NCBI RefSeq assembly: GCF_014651955.1
Contig: NZ_BMXW01000002.1
Coordinates: forward strand, 328,779 to 392,778
Source of the DNA: Shewanella fodinae
Lineage (GTDB): Bacteria > Pseudomonadota > Gammaproteobacteria > Enterobacterales > Shewanellaceae
Length of the DNA: 64,000 bases
Direction of reading: 5' to 3'
Every line of letters starts with the position of its first letter. Positions within the stretch are counted from its first letter, which is position 1. The notes under the pieces are model-generated. The model was not told the DNA's origin, did not search any database, and saw only the letters and a list, made by a program, of their open reading frames with translations. Made by a program: the position numbers and the translations under genes. This document shows positions 35,182 to 43,788 of the stretch, in pieces.

Positions 35182-36494
35182 GAATATCAAAACGCTTGAA
35201 ACTACTGGTGGCCTTGTGTGTGATCTTGGCACTCGCCCATGGCATTGCGCTGTTGAACCAGCGAACCATGATGGTGCGTTCATTTGAACAAATAAATCAT
35301 CTCACCGAAGTACAGCTACGTGTTGATTTACTGCGATCCAATTTATGGTTACTGCAACAGTATCAAGACCAGAAGGCTATCAACGACACCGCTAAAGCGC
35401 TGGATAATCTGCGCCATTTCATTGATACCGCACAGCAACTGGAAATGGATGAACGGGAAGCCACATTGCTGAACAATCTTAAGCGCCATGAAGATAACAT
35501 CAGTGTGCTACTGGATATTTCTCGTCAGAATCTCGTCAATGGCGAAAAACTACAGTCAAACAGTAATACTGTGCTGACAGCAAGGTACAGCGCCATCATC
35601 CAATCAATGAGCGAAGACTTGCTACGATTACAAACCCGGGTAATTGATAACGCAAGGAAATTCCAAATACAGCATCTTTATTTCAATGGCATTCTGTTGT
35701 CGATTATTGCCGTTTTAGTCACGCTGTTTTCACTACAGACACTGTCTCGTTTCCGCATGCATTTGTCCACGCTAAAAAAAGGCATCAAGGATCTAGCTGA
35801 TGGTGATTTGCTCAGTCTTATCAGGATACCCAAAGATGAAGAATTTGGGGAGGTGGCCGACGAATTTAACCGGATGAAGCAAGAATTACTCATCGCAACG
35901 CAAAAGCGCGATCAACTGCAACAGGAAGTGGAAGAACAGACCCACCGTTTACAAGAGCAGCAGGAAAAACTGCGCCATATGGCGGAACACGATGATTTAA
36001 CCGGCGTGCTCAACCGTGGCGCAGCGACGACTCAAATCGAATTGGCGATCGAGCGTTGTAAACGTCAGCAACAAAAAGCGGCATTACTATTTATCGACCT
36101 AGACCGATTTAAACCTGTTAATGACAACCTCGGTCATGCAGCAGGTGATGCAGTACTGAAAGAAATCGCCCAGCGCTTGCATCATAATTTACGCGCTTCC
36201 GATATGATCGCCCGTATCGGCGGTGACGAGTTTATCGTGTGGTTAGAACCCGTGCACAACGCCGAAGAGATTGCACTCGTGGCCAATAAAGTCCGGGACA
36301 CTGGTCGCGCAATCAATCTTTATGGGCAGACATTGGATATTGGCTTAAGCGTTGGCACCAGCGTTTACCCTGATAATGGGCACAACCTCAACTCACTGCT
36401 GAATCACGCTGATGCCGCTATGTATAAGAGCAAAAAGCGTAAACCACCGCAGAGCCAGGACGAAGACAGTCCCCCCATCAAGATGGTTGAATAA
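35178..36494 (+). CDS. Membrane diguanylate cyclase with HAMP and GGDEF domains
   Basis: 438 residues: a membrane helix at about 8-28, a helical periplasmic domain of about 140 residues, a second membrane helix (about 168-188), a HAMP domain (about 190-240), a coiled coil and a GGDEF domain. The active site is IGGDEF (348-352), with RASD (339-342) nine residues before it, the product-inhibition I-site (RxxD). LTGVLNRGAA and DLDRFKPVNDNLGHAAGD are also intact, so catalysis of c-di-GMP synthesis is expected. The periplasmic domain resembles four-helix-bundle sensors (MCP/TarH-like), a natural docking surface for the upstream-encoded binding protein. The start overlaps that gene (ATGA). Confidence 0.92.
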   Translation: MRISKRLKLLVALCVILALAHGIALLNQRTMMVRSFEQINHLTEVQLRVDLLRSNLWLLQQYQDQKAINDTAKALDNLRHFIDTAQQLEMDEREATLLNNLKRHEDNISVLLDISRQNLVNGEKLQSNSNTVLTARYSAIIQSMSEDLLRLQTRVIDNARKFQIQHLYFNGILLSIIAVLVTLFSLQTLSRFRMHLSTLKKGIKDLADGDLLSLIRIPKDEEFGEVADEFNRMKQELLIATQKRDQLQQEVEEQTHRLQEQQEKLRHMAEHDDLTGVLNRGAATTQIELAIERCKRQQQKAALLFIDLDRFKPVNDNLGHAAGDAVLKEIAQRLHHNLRASDMIARIGGDEFIVWLEPVHNAEEIALVANKVRDTGRAINLYGQTLDIGLSVGTSVYPDNGHNLNSLLNHADAAMYKSKKRKPPQSQDEDSPPIKMVE

Positions 36495-36514
36495 GACTCA
36501 GCCCCGTTGCACGG

Positions 36515-37102
36515 TTAGCGGAGCGGTTTTAACCGCAGTGACAGCAACAGCAGTGCCAGCATAATATAAATACTGGGCTCGATAATCTCTGATTTTACCG
36601 ACCAGTAATAATGCACCACCACCAGTATCACGGCAGGATACACGGCATAATGTAACTGTTGCCAGTGCCGGCCCATCCTACGCTGTGCCGCTTTAAAGGA
36701 AGTCAGTGCCAGCGACAACAGGATTAACCAAGCACTAGCACCCACCACAATATAGGGGCGCTTCACAACTTCCTGCAGTAATAATTGCCAAGCAAACAAC
36801 AGATCGAGGCTGAAATACGCCGCCAGATGCAAGCAAGCATAAGCAAAAACCCACACCCCCAACGGCCGACGCAGCTGCATCAACATCCCTTGTTTGCTCC
36901 ATCGCGCCATCGGTGAAACCAACAGCGTCAGCAGTAACAGATTGAGCGCACCTTTACCTAAAAAATGAATGATATATTGCACCGGATCGCCGCCAGCGGC
37001 ATCGCTATTCACCGCCAAGAATAACCACAGCAAAGGCAAAGCGGCCGCAACATGTAATAGTGTTTTGCACCAAAACAATTGCCGTCTGGAGATACGCCAC
37101 AT
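36515..37102 (-). CDS. msrQ: Heme-binding membrane subunit MsrQ
   Basis: MsrQ (YedZ) passes electrons from the quinone pool to MsrP. The 195-residue protein has about six membrane helices and histidines suited to heme ligation, including IIHFLGKGALNLLLLTLLVS, CLHLAAYFS, HWQQLHYAVY and VHYYWSVKSEI. It starts at the ATG that shares one base with the msrP stop (TGATG). The length is close to E. coli YedZ (211). It is convergent with the GGDEF gene, 20 bases apart. A hairpin-forming GCGGTTTTAACCGC at its 3' end could help termination. Confidence 0.93.
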   Translation of the reverse strand: MWRISRRQLFWCKTLLHVAAALPLLWLFLAVNSDAAGGDPVQYIIHFLGKGALNLLLLTLLVSPMARWSKQGMLMQLRRPLGVWVFAYACLHLAAYFSLDLLFAWQLLLQEVVKRPYIVVGASAWLILLSLALTSFKAAQRRMGRHWQQLHYAVYPAVILVVVHYYWSVKSEIIEPSIYIMLALLLLSLRLKPLR

Positions 37103-38127
37103 CAGAAAAATTTCCTCAGATCCATCCCTTGATACATCGCAGCCACCTGCTCTGCGTAGCCATTGAACGGCAAAGTCGGGATGCGCTTGGCATTAAACAA
37201 ACCGCCTTCTGCGATCCGCCGTTCACTGGCCTGCGACCATCGCGGGTGATCGACCTGCGGATTCACATTGGCATAGAAGCCATATTCATGGGGTACCAGT
37301 TGATTCCAACTGGATGGCGGCTGCTTATCTACCAGCCGGATCCGCACCACCGACTTAATACTCTTAAATCCGTACTTCCAAGGCACCACTAGTCTGATAG
37401 GCGCACCGCTTTGGGGCGACAAGGTTTTATCATATAGCCCAACCGCCATAAACGTCAGTTCATTGGTAGCTTCATCCAGACGCAAACCTTCTACATAAGG
37501 GTAATGAATACCACCGCCCATCAACGGGTTACGCTGCCCCGGCATCTGTTCTGGATCAAACAGTGTTTCAAAAGCCACATGAGTTGCCTTACTGCTGACG
37601 CCCACTTTCTTTAGCAATGCTGCCAACGGAAATCCCACCCAAGGAATAACCATCGACCAGGCCTCAACACAGCGTAAACGATATGTACGTTGTTCCAATG
37701 GCAGCAGTTTATAAAGGTCGTCATATCCCAGTGTCAACGGCTTATCGACTAGGCCATCAATCGTCAATGACCAAGGATCGACTTTAAACTTTTGCGCATT
37801 TTCAAACGGATCTTGCTTACCCGTTCCAAACTCATAGAAGTTATTGTGACGAATAACCTTGTCGTAAGGCGTCTGGGTTTCTGACGTCTGATATTGTTGG
37901 TCCACGGTGAAATTAAGCTGGCGAGTGGGAGCCAAAGCCTGCGGTTCACCAAATAAATCGAATATTCCAGCTTGAACATAGCCGGGCAGACTTGCGGCAA
38001 TACTGCCAAACCCCAACATTGCCGTTATGCGTCGTCGCTCCCGAAATACCGCTTCGGGTGTTACTTCAGATTGCGGCAGTTCCCAACGGGGTCGGTGCAG
38101 AATCCCCTTGATAAACTTGCGATTCAT
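37102..38127 (-). CDS. msrP: Periplasmic methionine-sulfoxide reductase MsrP (molybdenum)
   Basis: MsrP (YedY) repairs oxidised methionines in periplasmic proteins using a molybdopterin cofactor. The 341-residue product has a twin-arginine signal (RERRRITAMLGFGSIAASLP, residues 29-48), then FYEFGTGKQDPFENAQKFKV and the molybdenum-ligating cysteine in YRLRCVEAWSMVIPWVGFPL (Cys153). The C-terminal NGYAEQVAAMYQGMDLRKFF matches the family. I prefer the ATG at 38127; a GTG 12 bases upstream is possible. Export is by Tat because the cofactor is inserted before transport. msrQ follows in the same transcript. Confidence 0.95.
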   Translation of the reverse strand: MNRKFIKGILHRPRWELPQSEVTPEAVFRERRRITAMLGFGSIAASLPGYVQAGIFDLFGEPQALAPTRQLNFTVDQQYQTSETQTPYDKVIRHNNFYEFGTGKQDPFENAQKFKVDPWSLTIDGLVDKPLTLGYDDLYKLLPLEQRTYRLRCVEAWSMVIPWVGFPLAALLKKVGVSSKATHVAFETLFDPEQMPGQRNPLMGGGIHYPYVEGLRLDEATNELTFMAVGLYDKTLSPQSGAPIRLVVPWKYGFKSIKSVVRIRLVDKQPPSSWNQLVPHEYGFYANVNPQVDHPRWSQASERRIAEGGLFNAKRIPTLPFNGYAEQVAAMYQGMDLRKFF

Positions 38128-38331
38128 AGATAATGCCACTCAAGCAATAATGGATTTCCATTAGACAACAGTAACGCCTTTCGGTTGCATGGGCAATTGC
38201 TGAAATACCGGGTATCGTACCCCAAAGTACAAGCCTTAAGCAGCTGGCAAATCCAGTGACAGCAAGGCCTTGAAGGCAACATCTATCCGTGCGACCCTAG
38301 TTGGCAAAACGTGCGTAACAGGAAAAATGGC

Positions 38332-39816
38332 ATGGATTTGGTCAATGAACTTTTGGCACCTAGAATCTCTCTCATCTGGCTTTTAGCTGCGGTAGTCATT
38401 AGCGGATTACTGTGTGTCTGGCAAACCAAGCGCCGCCAAGCACTGCTGCTACAAACCGCCGATGAGCTGTACCAGCAGCAGTTGCAACAATTAGCGCAGC
38501 AACTACTGGCGGCCCAAGAACGGCTGCAGCAACAGACCAGTGATCTGGGGATGGCACAAGCCAGAGCCGAAAGAGTACCAGTGCTGGAACAATTGCTTAA
38601 AGACACTCAACATAAGCTGATGGAAACACAGCTGAACTTGTCTAAATCCAATGCGATGCAACAGACACTCAGTGCCCGGTTTGAGGCAGAACAGCAGGCA
38701 CTAAACGACAAACTCGCGTTGCTGGAGAGCAGTGAATCTCGTTTAAAAACGCAATTTGAAAACATTGCAAACAAAATATTTGATGACAAGAGCATTAAAC
38801 TGCAATCACAGAATGCTCAGCAAATGGAAGGATTTGTTGCACCACTCAAGCAACAACTGGAAGGTTTCAGGCAACAAATTAGTGAATCATATTCAAAGGA
38901 ACAGGCTGAGCGTTTCTCACTCAAGCATCAACTAGAAGAGTTGAAGCAGCTCAATCAACGCATGAGTGAGGATGCTGTCAACCTGACCCGCGCCCTTAAA
39001 GGTGACAACAAGCAGCAGGGAAACTGGGGCGAAGTGATCCTAGAGCGGGTGCTGTCTGAAAGTGGCCTGCGTGCAGGTCACGAGTACGATATTCAACAAG
39101 ATTTGCAAAACGATAGTGGCAAACATTTCAAACCGGATGTGATAGTCCACCTGCCCGATGAAAAAGATGTGGTAATTGACTCCAAGATGTCCTTGCTAGC
39201 CTATGAACGCTTTTTCAATGCTGACTCGGACGAGGAAAAACTGCTGGCAGCCAAAGAACATGTCAATTCACTGCGCGCCCATATCAAGGGACTGGGGCAA
39301 AAAGACTATCAGAAATTACATGGGCTCAAGAGTTTGGACTATGTGTTGATGTTTATTCCACTGGAACCAGCTTTTTTACTGGCATTGGAACAGGAGCCGC
39401 AGCTCATCAACTATGCCTTGGAAAATAATATTATGCTGGTCAGCCCAACCAATCTGTTGGTGGCACTCAGAACGATCAATAATATCTGGCGCTATGAATA
39501 CCAGAATCAGCACGCGCAGCGTATTGCCCGTCAAGCTGGCAAAATCTACGATAAACTGTGTGGATTCGTTGAAGACATGGACAAACTCGGCCGTGCACTG
39601 TCCAGTGCCGACAAATGTTTTACAGGGGCCATGGGTAAGCTCACGAGTGGTCGCGGCAATTTGATCCAACAAGCCCACCAGATAAAACAGCTGGGAGCAG
39701 AAACTAGCAAGCAGCTAGATAGTAAGTTGTTGGACAAGGCCTTAAGTAGCGAAGCTGAAAGCGAAGAGAAGATTGAGCATTTGGATGCCGCCAGAAAAGC
39801 GGTGAACGAATCCTAG
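38332..39816 (+). CDS. rmuC: DNA recombination protein RmuC
   Basis: RmuC limits recombination at inverted repeats. The 494-residue protein has an N-terminal membrane helix (ISLIWLLAAVVISGLLCVW), a long coiled coil (about residues 35-215) and a C-terminal RmuC domain with QGNWGEVILERVLSESGLRA, FKPDVIVHLPDEKDVVIDSK, LMFIPLEPAFLLAL and VLALRTINNIWRYE-like sequence (here VALRTINNIWRYE). The restriction-like PD-(D/E)xK core DVIVHLPDEKDVVIDSK is visible. The start is the ATG at 38332 with AGGA; a GTG seven codons upstream is weaker. Divergent from msrP, with slt following after 37 bases. Confidence 0.93.
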   Translation: MDLVNELLAPRISLIWLLAAVVISGLLCVWQTKRRQALLLQTADELYQQQLQQLAQQLLAAQERLQQQTSDLGMAQARAERVPVLEQLLKDTQHKLMETQLNLSKSNAMQQTLSARFEAEQQALNDKLALLESSESRLKTQFENIANKIFDDKSIKLQSQNAQQMEGFVAPLKQQLEGFRQQISESYSKEQAERFSLKHQLEELKQLNQRMSEDAVNLTRALKGDNKQQGNWGEVILERVLSESGLRAGHEYDIQQDLQNDSGKHFKPDVIVHLPDEKDVVIDSKMSLLAYERFFNADSDEEKLLAAKEHVNSLRAHIKGLGQKDYQKLHGLKSLDYVLMFIPLEPAFLLALEQEPQLINYALENNIMLVSPTNLLVALRTINNIWRYEYQNQHAQRIARQAGKIYDKLCGFVEDMDKLGRALSSADKCFTGAMGKLTSGRGNLIQQAHQIKQLGAETSKQLDSKLLDKALSSEAESEEKIEHLDAARKAVNES

Positions 39817-39853
39817 ATTTTAGCGGTAGTGGGATTCAACAGTAGGAGCATAT

Positions 39854-41776
39854 ATGTCTGTGATTTGGCGCAAAAGGCGTTTGCTGACCGTAGCTGTCAG
39901 CGCCCTGCTGCTGGTATTTTCCACCACTGTCACCGCGGCCAATGATTATAAAAAACAGCGGCAGCAGTATCTGGATGCCAGAGACGCGCTAAAGAATAAC
40001 CAGTTGGAGACCTATCAGAAGTTACGACGTCAGTTAGACAACTATCCGCTGGTTATCTACCTGGACTTCAATGCAAATCTCGACACTATTCTGAAAATGC
40101 ACGGCAAGCAGGCCTATGCCGCTATGCAACCCTTTATCACCTCGCCACTTTACGATATGGCCAGACACCGTTATTTGCTGCAAGCTGGCGATGATAAGCG
40201 TTGGCAGGATTTTCTGGCTGTATCGCCGGATCTGCCTCGGGCGACCGATCTGCAGTGTTATTACTATCGCGCAAAATTAAGCGAAGGCGCGACCACAGAA
40301 GCTTATAAAGGTGCTGAAAACCTTTGGTTGACCGGGCATTCACTGCCTAAAGCTTGTGATCAACTGCTCACGGCATGGACTCATGCCGGATTACGTAGTC
40401 AGGAATTGATCTGGTCACGCATGTTGCTGAGTTTTGATGAAGGTGAAACCGGCCTACTGAGTTTTCTAGCGCAGAAAATCACCCAGCATAAAGCGCAAGC
40501 GCAGTTACTGTTAGATGTGTACCGCGATCCACGCACGCTACGCCATAGCCGCGCCTTCAGCGGTCATGCCGCTATCTATGGCGATATTGTGGCTGCCGGG
40601 CTAAAACGTTTGGCGGCAAAAGATCTCAAGCAGGCTTTCTCTCTGTATGCCAAGTATCAGAAAGCGGGCCGTTTTAATGACGACGATGGTCGTAAACTAA
40701 ATCGTTATCTGGTGTGGTATGCCCTGCTGAAACGGGAAGATGGTTTACGGGATGTTGTCGATACCATGTTGCCGTTACTACGTTCGGACGATCTCACCGA
40801 ACGGCGGTTACGTTGGGCTTTGGCCGAGCAAGATAGTGCAATGGTGAAAAAACTGCTGCCACTTCTCAGTGACGAATCCCGAAATGATGCCCGCTGGCAA
40901 TATTGGCAACACAGGTTTGGCCTTGTGGATGATGCCACCTACGCCAAAATTGCTGAGCAACGTAATTTTTACGGCTTTGCGGTGGCCAGTGAGCTGGGGA
41001 AACCGCTAAATCTGGCCCATGACCCAACTGTTAATCAGGATAATCTGCAGGCACGCTTGGCTGACGATCCGGGATTGGCACGGGTTCAAGAACTCATGGT
41101 TCTCGACAAATGGCTCGACGCCAAACCAGAATGGAGCTTGTTGCTGCAACGCCATAATCGGCAGATGCAGGCACAGTACGATCTATATGCCTTGCAGCAA
41201 GGTTGGGAAGCCCTTGCCGTAGATACCAGTATCACCGCCCGTTTGTGGGACGATATGGCCATGCGCTTCCCGTTTCCAGAGCAACAAAGTTTCGACAAGG
41301 CTGGCAAAAAATTTGGTGCATCAGTGAACGAATTGCGAGCCATCTCTCGCCGGGAAAGCGCCTATAACCCCTATGCCACCTCAGGGGCTGGTGCCCGTGG
41401 CTTTATGCAGCTAATGCCCGGCACAGCAGCTCGTACCGCCAAAAAATACAAATTGCCGTACGATGGGGTCAAAAGTCTGTATCAGCCGGAAATCAATATT
41501 CCGTTGGGTAGTGCCTATTACAGCCAGTTATTGCAGCAATTTAAGGGCAATAGGATCCTCGCTGCCGCCGCTTATAACGCGGGGCCGTCCCGGGTCAGTC
41601 AATGGCTAAAAGACAGCCAGGGCAAACTCGATCTGATGACGTTCGTAGAGGTGATTCCTTTTACTGAAACCCGAGAATACGTTCAGGCAGTCTTTACCTA
41701 TCGGGCTATTTATGAACGAAAACAACAGCAAAAACTCCCATTCTTCAGCCGCGAGGAAATGCAATATCACTACTGA
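39854..41776 (+). CDS. slt: Soluble lytic murein transglycosylase (Slt70)
   Basis: Periplasmic exolytic transglycosylase. The 640-residue protein (E. coli Slt 645) has a signal peptide (LLTVAVSALLLVFSTTVTAA), a long alpha-superhelical U-domain, a linker domain and the C-terminal lysozyme-like domain with catalytic Glu501 in ISRRESAYNPYATSGAGARG, then FMQLMPGTAARTAKKY and AAAYNAGPSRVSQWL. The ring-shaped U-domain threads glycan strands. The ATG at 39854 follows AGTAGGAGC. The rmuC gene lies 37 bases upstream. Together with MltD and Ddl, this gives the window several wall-turnover genes, without an operon link. Confidence 0.95.
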   Translation: MSVIWRKRRLLTVAVSALLLVFSTTVTAANDYKKQRQQYLDARDALKNNQLETYQKLRRQLDNYPLVIYLDFNANLDTILKMHGKQAYAAMQPFITSPLYDMARHRYLLQAGDDKRWQDFLAVSPDLPRATDLQCYYYRAKLSEGATTEAYKGAENLWLTGHSLPKACDQLLTAWTHAGLRSQELIWSRMLLSFDEGETGLLSFLAQKITQHKAQAQLLLDVYRDPRTLRHSRAFSGHAAIYGDIVAAGLKRLAAKDLKQAFSLYAKYQKAGRFNDDDGRKLNRYLVWYALLKREDGLRDVVDTMLPLLRSDDLTERRLRWALAEQDSAMVKKLLPLLSDESRNDARWQYWQHRFGLVDDATYAKIAEQRNFYGFAVASELGKPLNLAHDPTVNQDNLQARLADDPGLARVQELMVLDKWLDAKPEWSLLLQRHNRQMQAQYDLYALQQGWEALAVDTSITARLWDDMAMRFPFPEQQSFDKAGKKFGASVNELRAISRRESAYNPYATSGAGARGFMQLMPGTAARTAKKYKLPYDGVKSLYQPEINIPLGSAYYSQLLQQFKGNRILAAAAYNAGPSRVSQWLKDSQGKLDLMTFVEVIPFTETREYVQAVFTYRAIYERKQQQKLPFFSREEMQYHY

Positions 41777-41898
41777 TGCTGCAGTTGTAATGTCATAGCA
41801 ATAATCCCGTCGCCGGATAAATATGCGGTTCTGACTTGGCACTGGCGCACACAGCGATTACCTTGATAACAGTTGTCGGCGAATTTAAAAGGAAAGTT

Positions 41899-42804
41899 AT
41901 GCCACAAGCCGTTATCGAGCAGGCACTGCAGCAACTGCAACAAGTGTTGATAGGCAAACCGCGGGTGATCCGCATGGCACTAGCCTGCATTCTGGCTCGT
42001 GGTCATTTATTGATAGAAGATTTGCCCGGCATGGGCAAAACCACCTTATCGCAAGCGCTAGCACAAACACTTGGCCTCAGTTATCAGCGCATTCAGTTCA
42101 CCAGTGACATGCTTCCAGCCGATATTCTCGGGGTCTCTATCTTCGATAAACAGCAGGCGGAACTCGTGTTTCATCCTGGTCCCATTTTTCGGCAGATGGT
42201 GCTCGCTGATGAAATTAACCGCGCCAGCCCCAAGACCCAAAGTGCGCTGTTAGAGGCGATGGCAGAACAACAGATCACCATAGACGGTATTACGCACCTG
42301 TTACCTCGGCCATTTTTTGTGGTTGCCACCCAAAACCCCAGTGAACAGTCCGGCACATTTCCGTTGCCAGAATCGCAGCTTGATCGATTTATGATGCGAT
42401 TATCGATTGGCTATCCCAGTCAGGACGCGGAATTAAAAATGCTGAAAAGCAGTAACGATAAATCACTACCGCTGCCGCAATGCCTGAGTGCGATGGAGTT
42501 GACACAGCTGCAACAACAGTGCGATCAAGTTGCCGCATCAGATGCGCTGCTGGCATATATTCTGGCGCTGGTAGAAGGTTCACGCGAGTTGAATGAAGGC
42601 TATGGATTGTCTCCCCGAGCAGCCAAAGCATTGCTCGCTGCTGCCAGAGCCTGGGCGTTTATTCATGGTAGGCAGTATCTGGTGCCAGAAGATGTGCAAG
42701 CGATCTTTGTCGCCGTTGCCGAACACAGATTACGTCAGTCCAATCAGCAACAAGGTGAACAACTTTCGCTGCGGCTACTCAGCACCATTAATCCGATCCG
42801 GTAA
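41899..42804 (+). CDS. MoxR-family AAA+ ATPase
   Basis: 301 residues: Walker A LPGMGKTT (42-49), Walker B VLADEINRASPKTQSALLEA, sensor ATQNPSEQSGTFPLPESQLD and an arginine-rich lid (LSPRAAKALLAAARAWAF). MoxR AAA+ proteins assist maturation or regulation of partner complexes, often next to DUF58 and transglutaminase-like proteins, exactly as here. The ATG at 41899 has an AAAGGAAA site; the frame extends 21 codons upstream without support. It is the first gene of a three-gene operon with short gaps or overlaps. Confidence 0.93.
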   Translation: MPQAVIEQALQQLQQVLIGKPRVIRMALACILARGHLLIEDLPGMGKTTLSQALAQTLGLSYQRIQFTSDMLPADILGVSIFDKQQAELVFHPGPIFRQMVLADEINRASPKTQSALLEAMAEQQITIDGITHLLPRPFFVVATQNPSEQSGTFPLPESQLDRFMMRLSIGYPSQDAELKMLKSSNDKSLPLPQCLSAMELTQLQQQCDQVAASDALLAYILALVEGSRELNEGYGLSPRAAKALLAAARAWAFIHGRQYLVPEDVQAIFVAVAEHRLRQSNQQQGEQLSLRLLSTINPIR

Positions 42805-42810
42805 GCCGTG

Positions 42811-43788
42811 ATGATGACCGCCTCTCCCCCATTTCTGCGGCGCTGGCTACACCAATGGTTATCCAGGCGCATCCCGGCGGGTCCACGGCAGCGCTTGAGT
42901 CATCGCAGCATCTTCATTCTGCCTAGCGGCTTTGGCTTAATGTGGTTACTACTGACCCTACTGCTGTTTTTGTTTGGTACTAACTATCAGAACAATTTGG
43001 TGATCGGACTGAGTTTATTACTCGCCAGTGTCTTCGTTAGCGCTATTCTCCATAGCTACCGTAATCTGGCAGGACTGTGCATTCATGCCTTACCGCCCAC
43101 CGAAGTCTATGCCGGTGACACCGTTGCCATACCACTGAAAGTATCGGCCGATAGCCAGCTGTATCAGGTGCAATTGGGCTATCCTGCGGGCCAGATGATG
43201 ACCGCATCACAGATATCGTCGCAGCCGCAAATCATTGCATTGCCGGTAACGACCAGCAAACGCGGCTGGCTGACACCAGGAAGGTTATTGATAGAATCGC
43301 GCTTTCCGCTGGGGCTGTGCCGCGTCTGGTCATGGGTTGATCTGGATAATCGCATATTGGTATATCCAGCATTGCGACAGTCACCGCTGCAGTTGCAGGG
43401 GCATAGCGATGACGGGGTTCACTCACTACACCACCAGCCAGGGATAGATGAGTTTAGCGGTCTTAAATCATGGCACCCAGGTGAATCGCTAAAGCAGGTT
43501 GCCTGGAAGCAGTATGCTCAGGGCCGTGGAATGTTATCTAAGGAGTTTGCCGATCCACAAGGTCAACCGGTGTGGCTGCAGCTTGCCCCAGCACTCAATG
43601 CCATTCAGTTAGAACAGGCACTGCAACAACTCTGTTGGCAGGTGGATATTCTGGCTCGCCAACAACGGAGCTGGGGCTTAAAACTGGCGCATCAGGTGAT
43701 AACACCGTCGGCGGGTGAGCCACATCGGCGCAACTGTTTGGCAGCATTGGCGCTGTATCAACCGACAGCGGAGCCAAAAGATGAATAG
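42811..43788 (+). CDS. DUF58-domain membrane protein
   Basis: About 325 residues with two membrane helices (FGLMWLLLTLLLFLFGTNYQ and LVIGLSLLLASVFVSAILHS), a beta-rich segment and the DUF58 block (IDEFSGLKSWHPGESLKQVA, then WKQYAQGRGMLSKEF). DUF58 is a von-Willebrand-like module typically partnered with MoxR. GTG 42808, ATG 42811 and ATG 42814 are all possible starts; no clear ribosome site chooses between them. The 3' end overlaps tgpA by eight bases. A complete VWA/MIDAS partner, common in other MoxR operons, is absent. Confidence 0.88.
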   Translation: MMTASPPFLRRWLHQWLSRRIPAGPRQRLSHRSIFILPSGFGLMWLLLTLLLFLFGTNYQNNLVIGLSLLLASVFVSAILHSYRNLAGLCIHALPPTEVYAGDTVAIPLKVSADSQLYQVQLGYPAGQMMTASQISSQPQIIALPVTTSKRGWLTPGRLLIESRFPLGLCRVWSWVDLDNRILVYPALRQSPLQLQGHSDDGVHSLHHQPGIDEFSGLKSWHPGESLKQVAWKQYAQGRGMLSKEFADPQGQPVWLQLAPALNAIQLEQALQQLCWQVDILARQQRSWGLKLAHQVITPSAGEPHRRNCLAALALYQPTAEPKDE

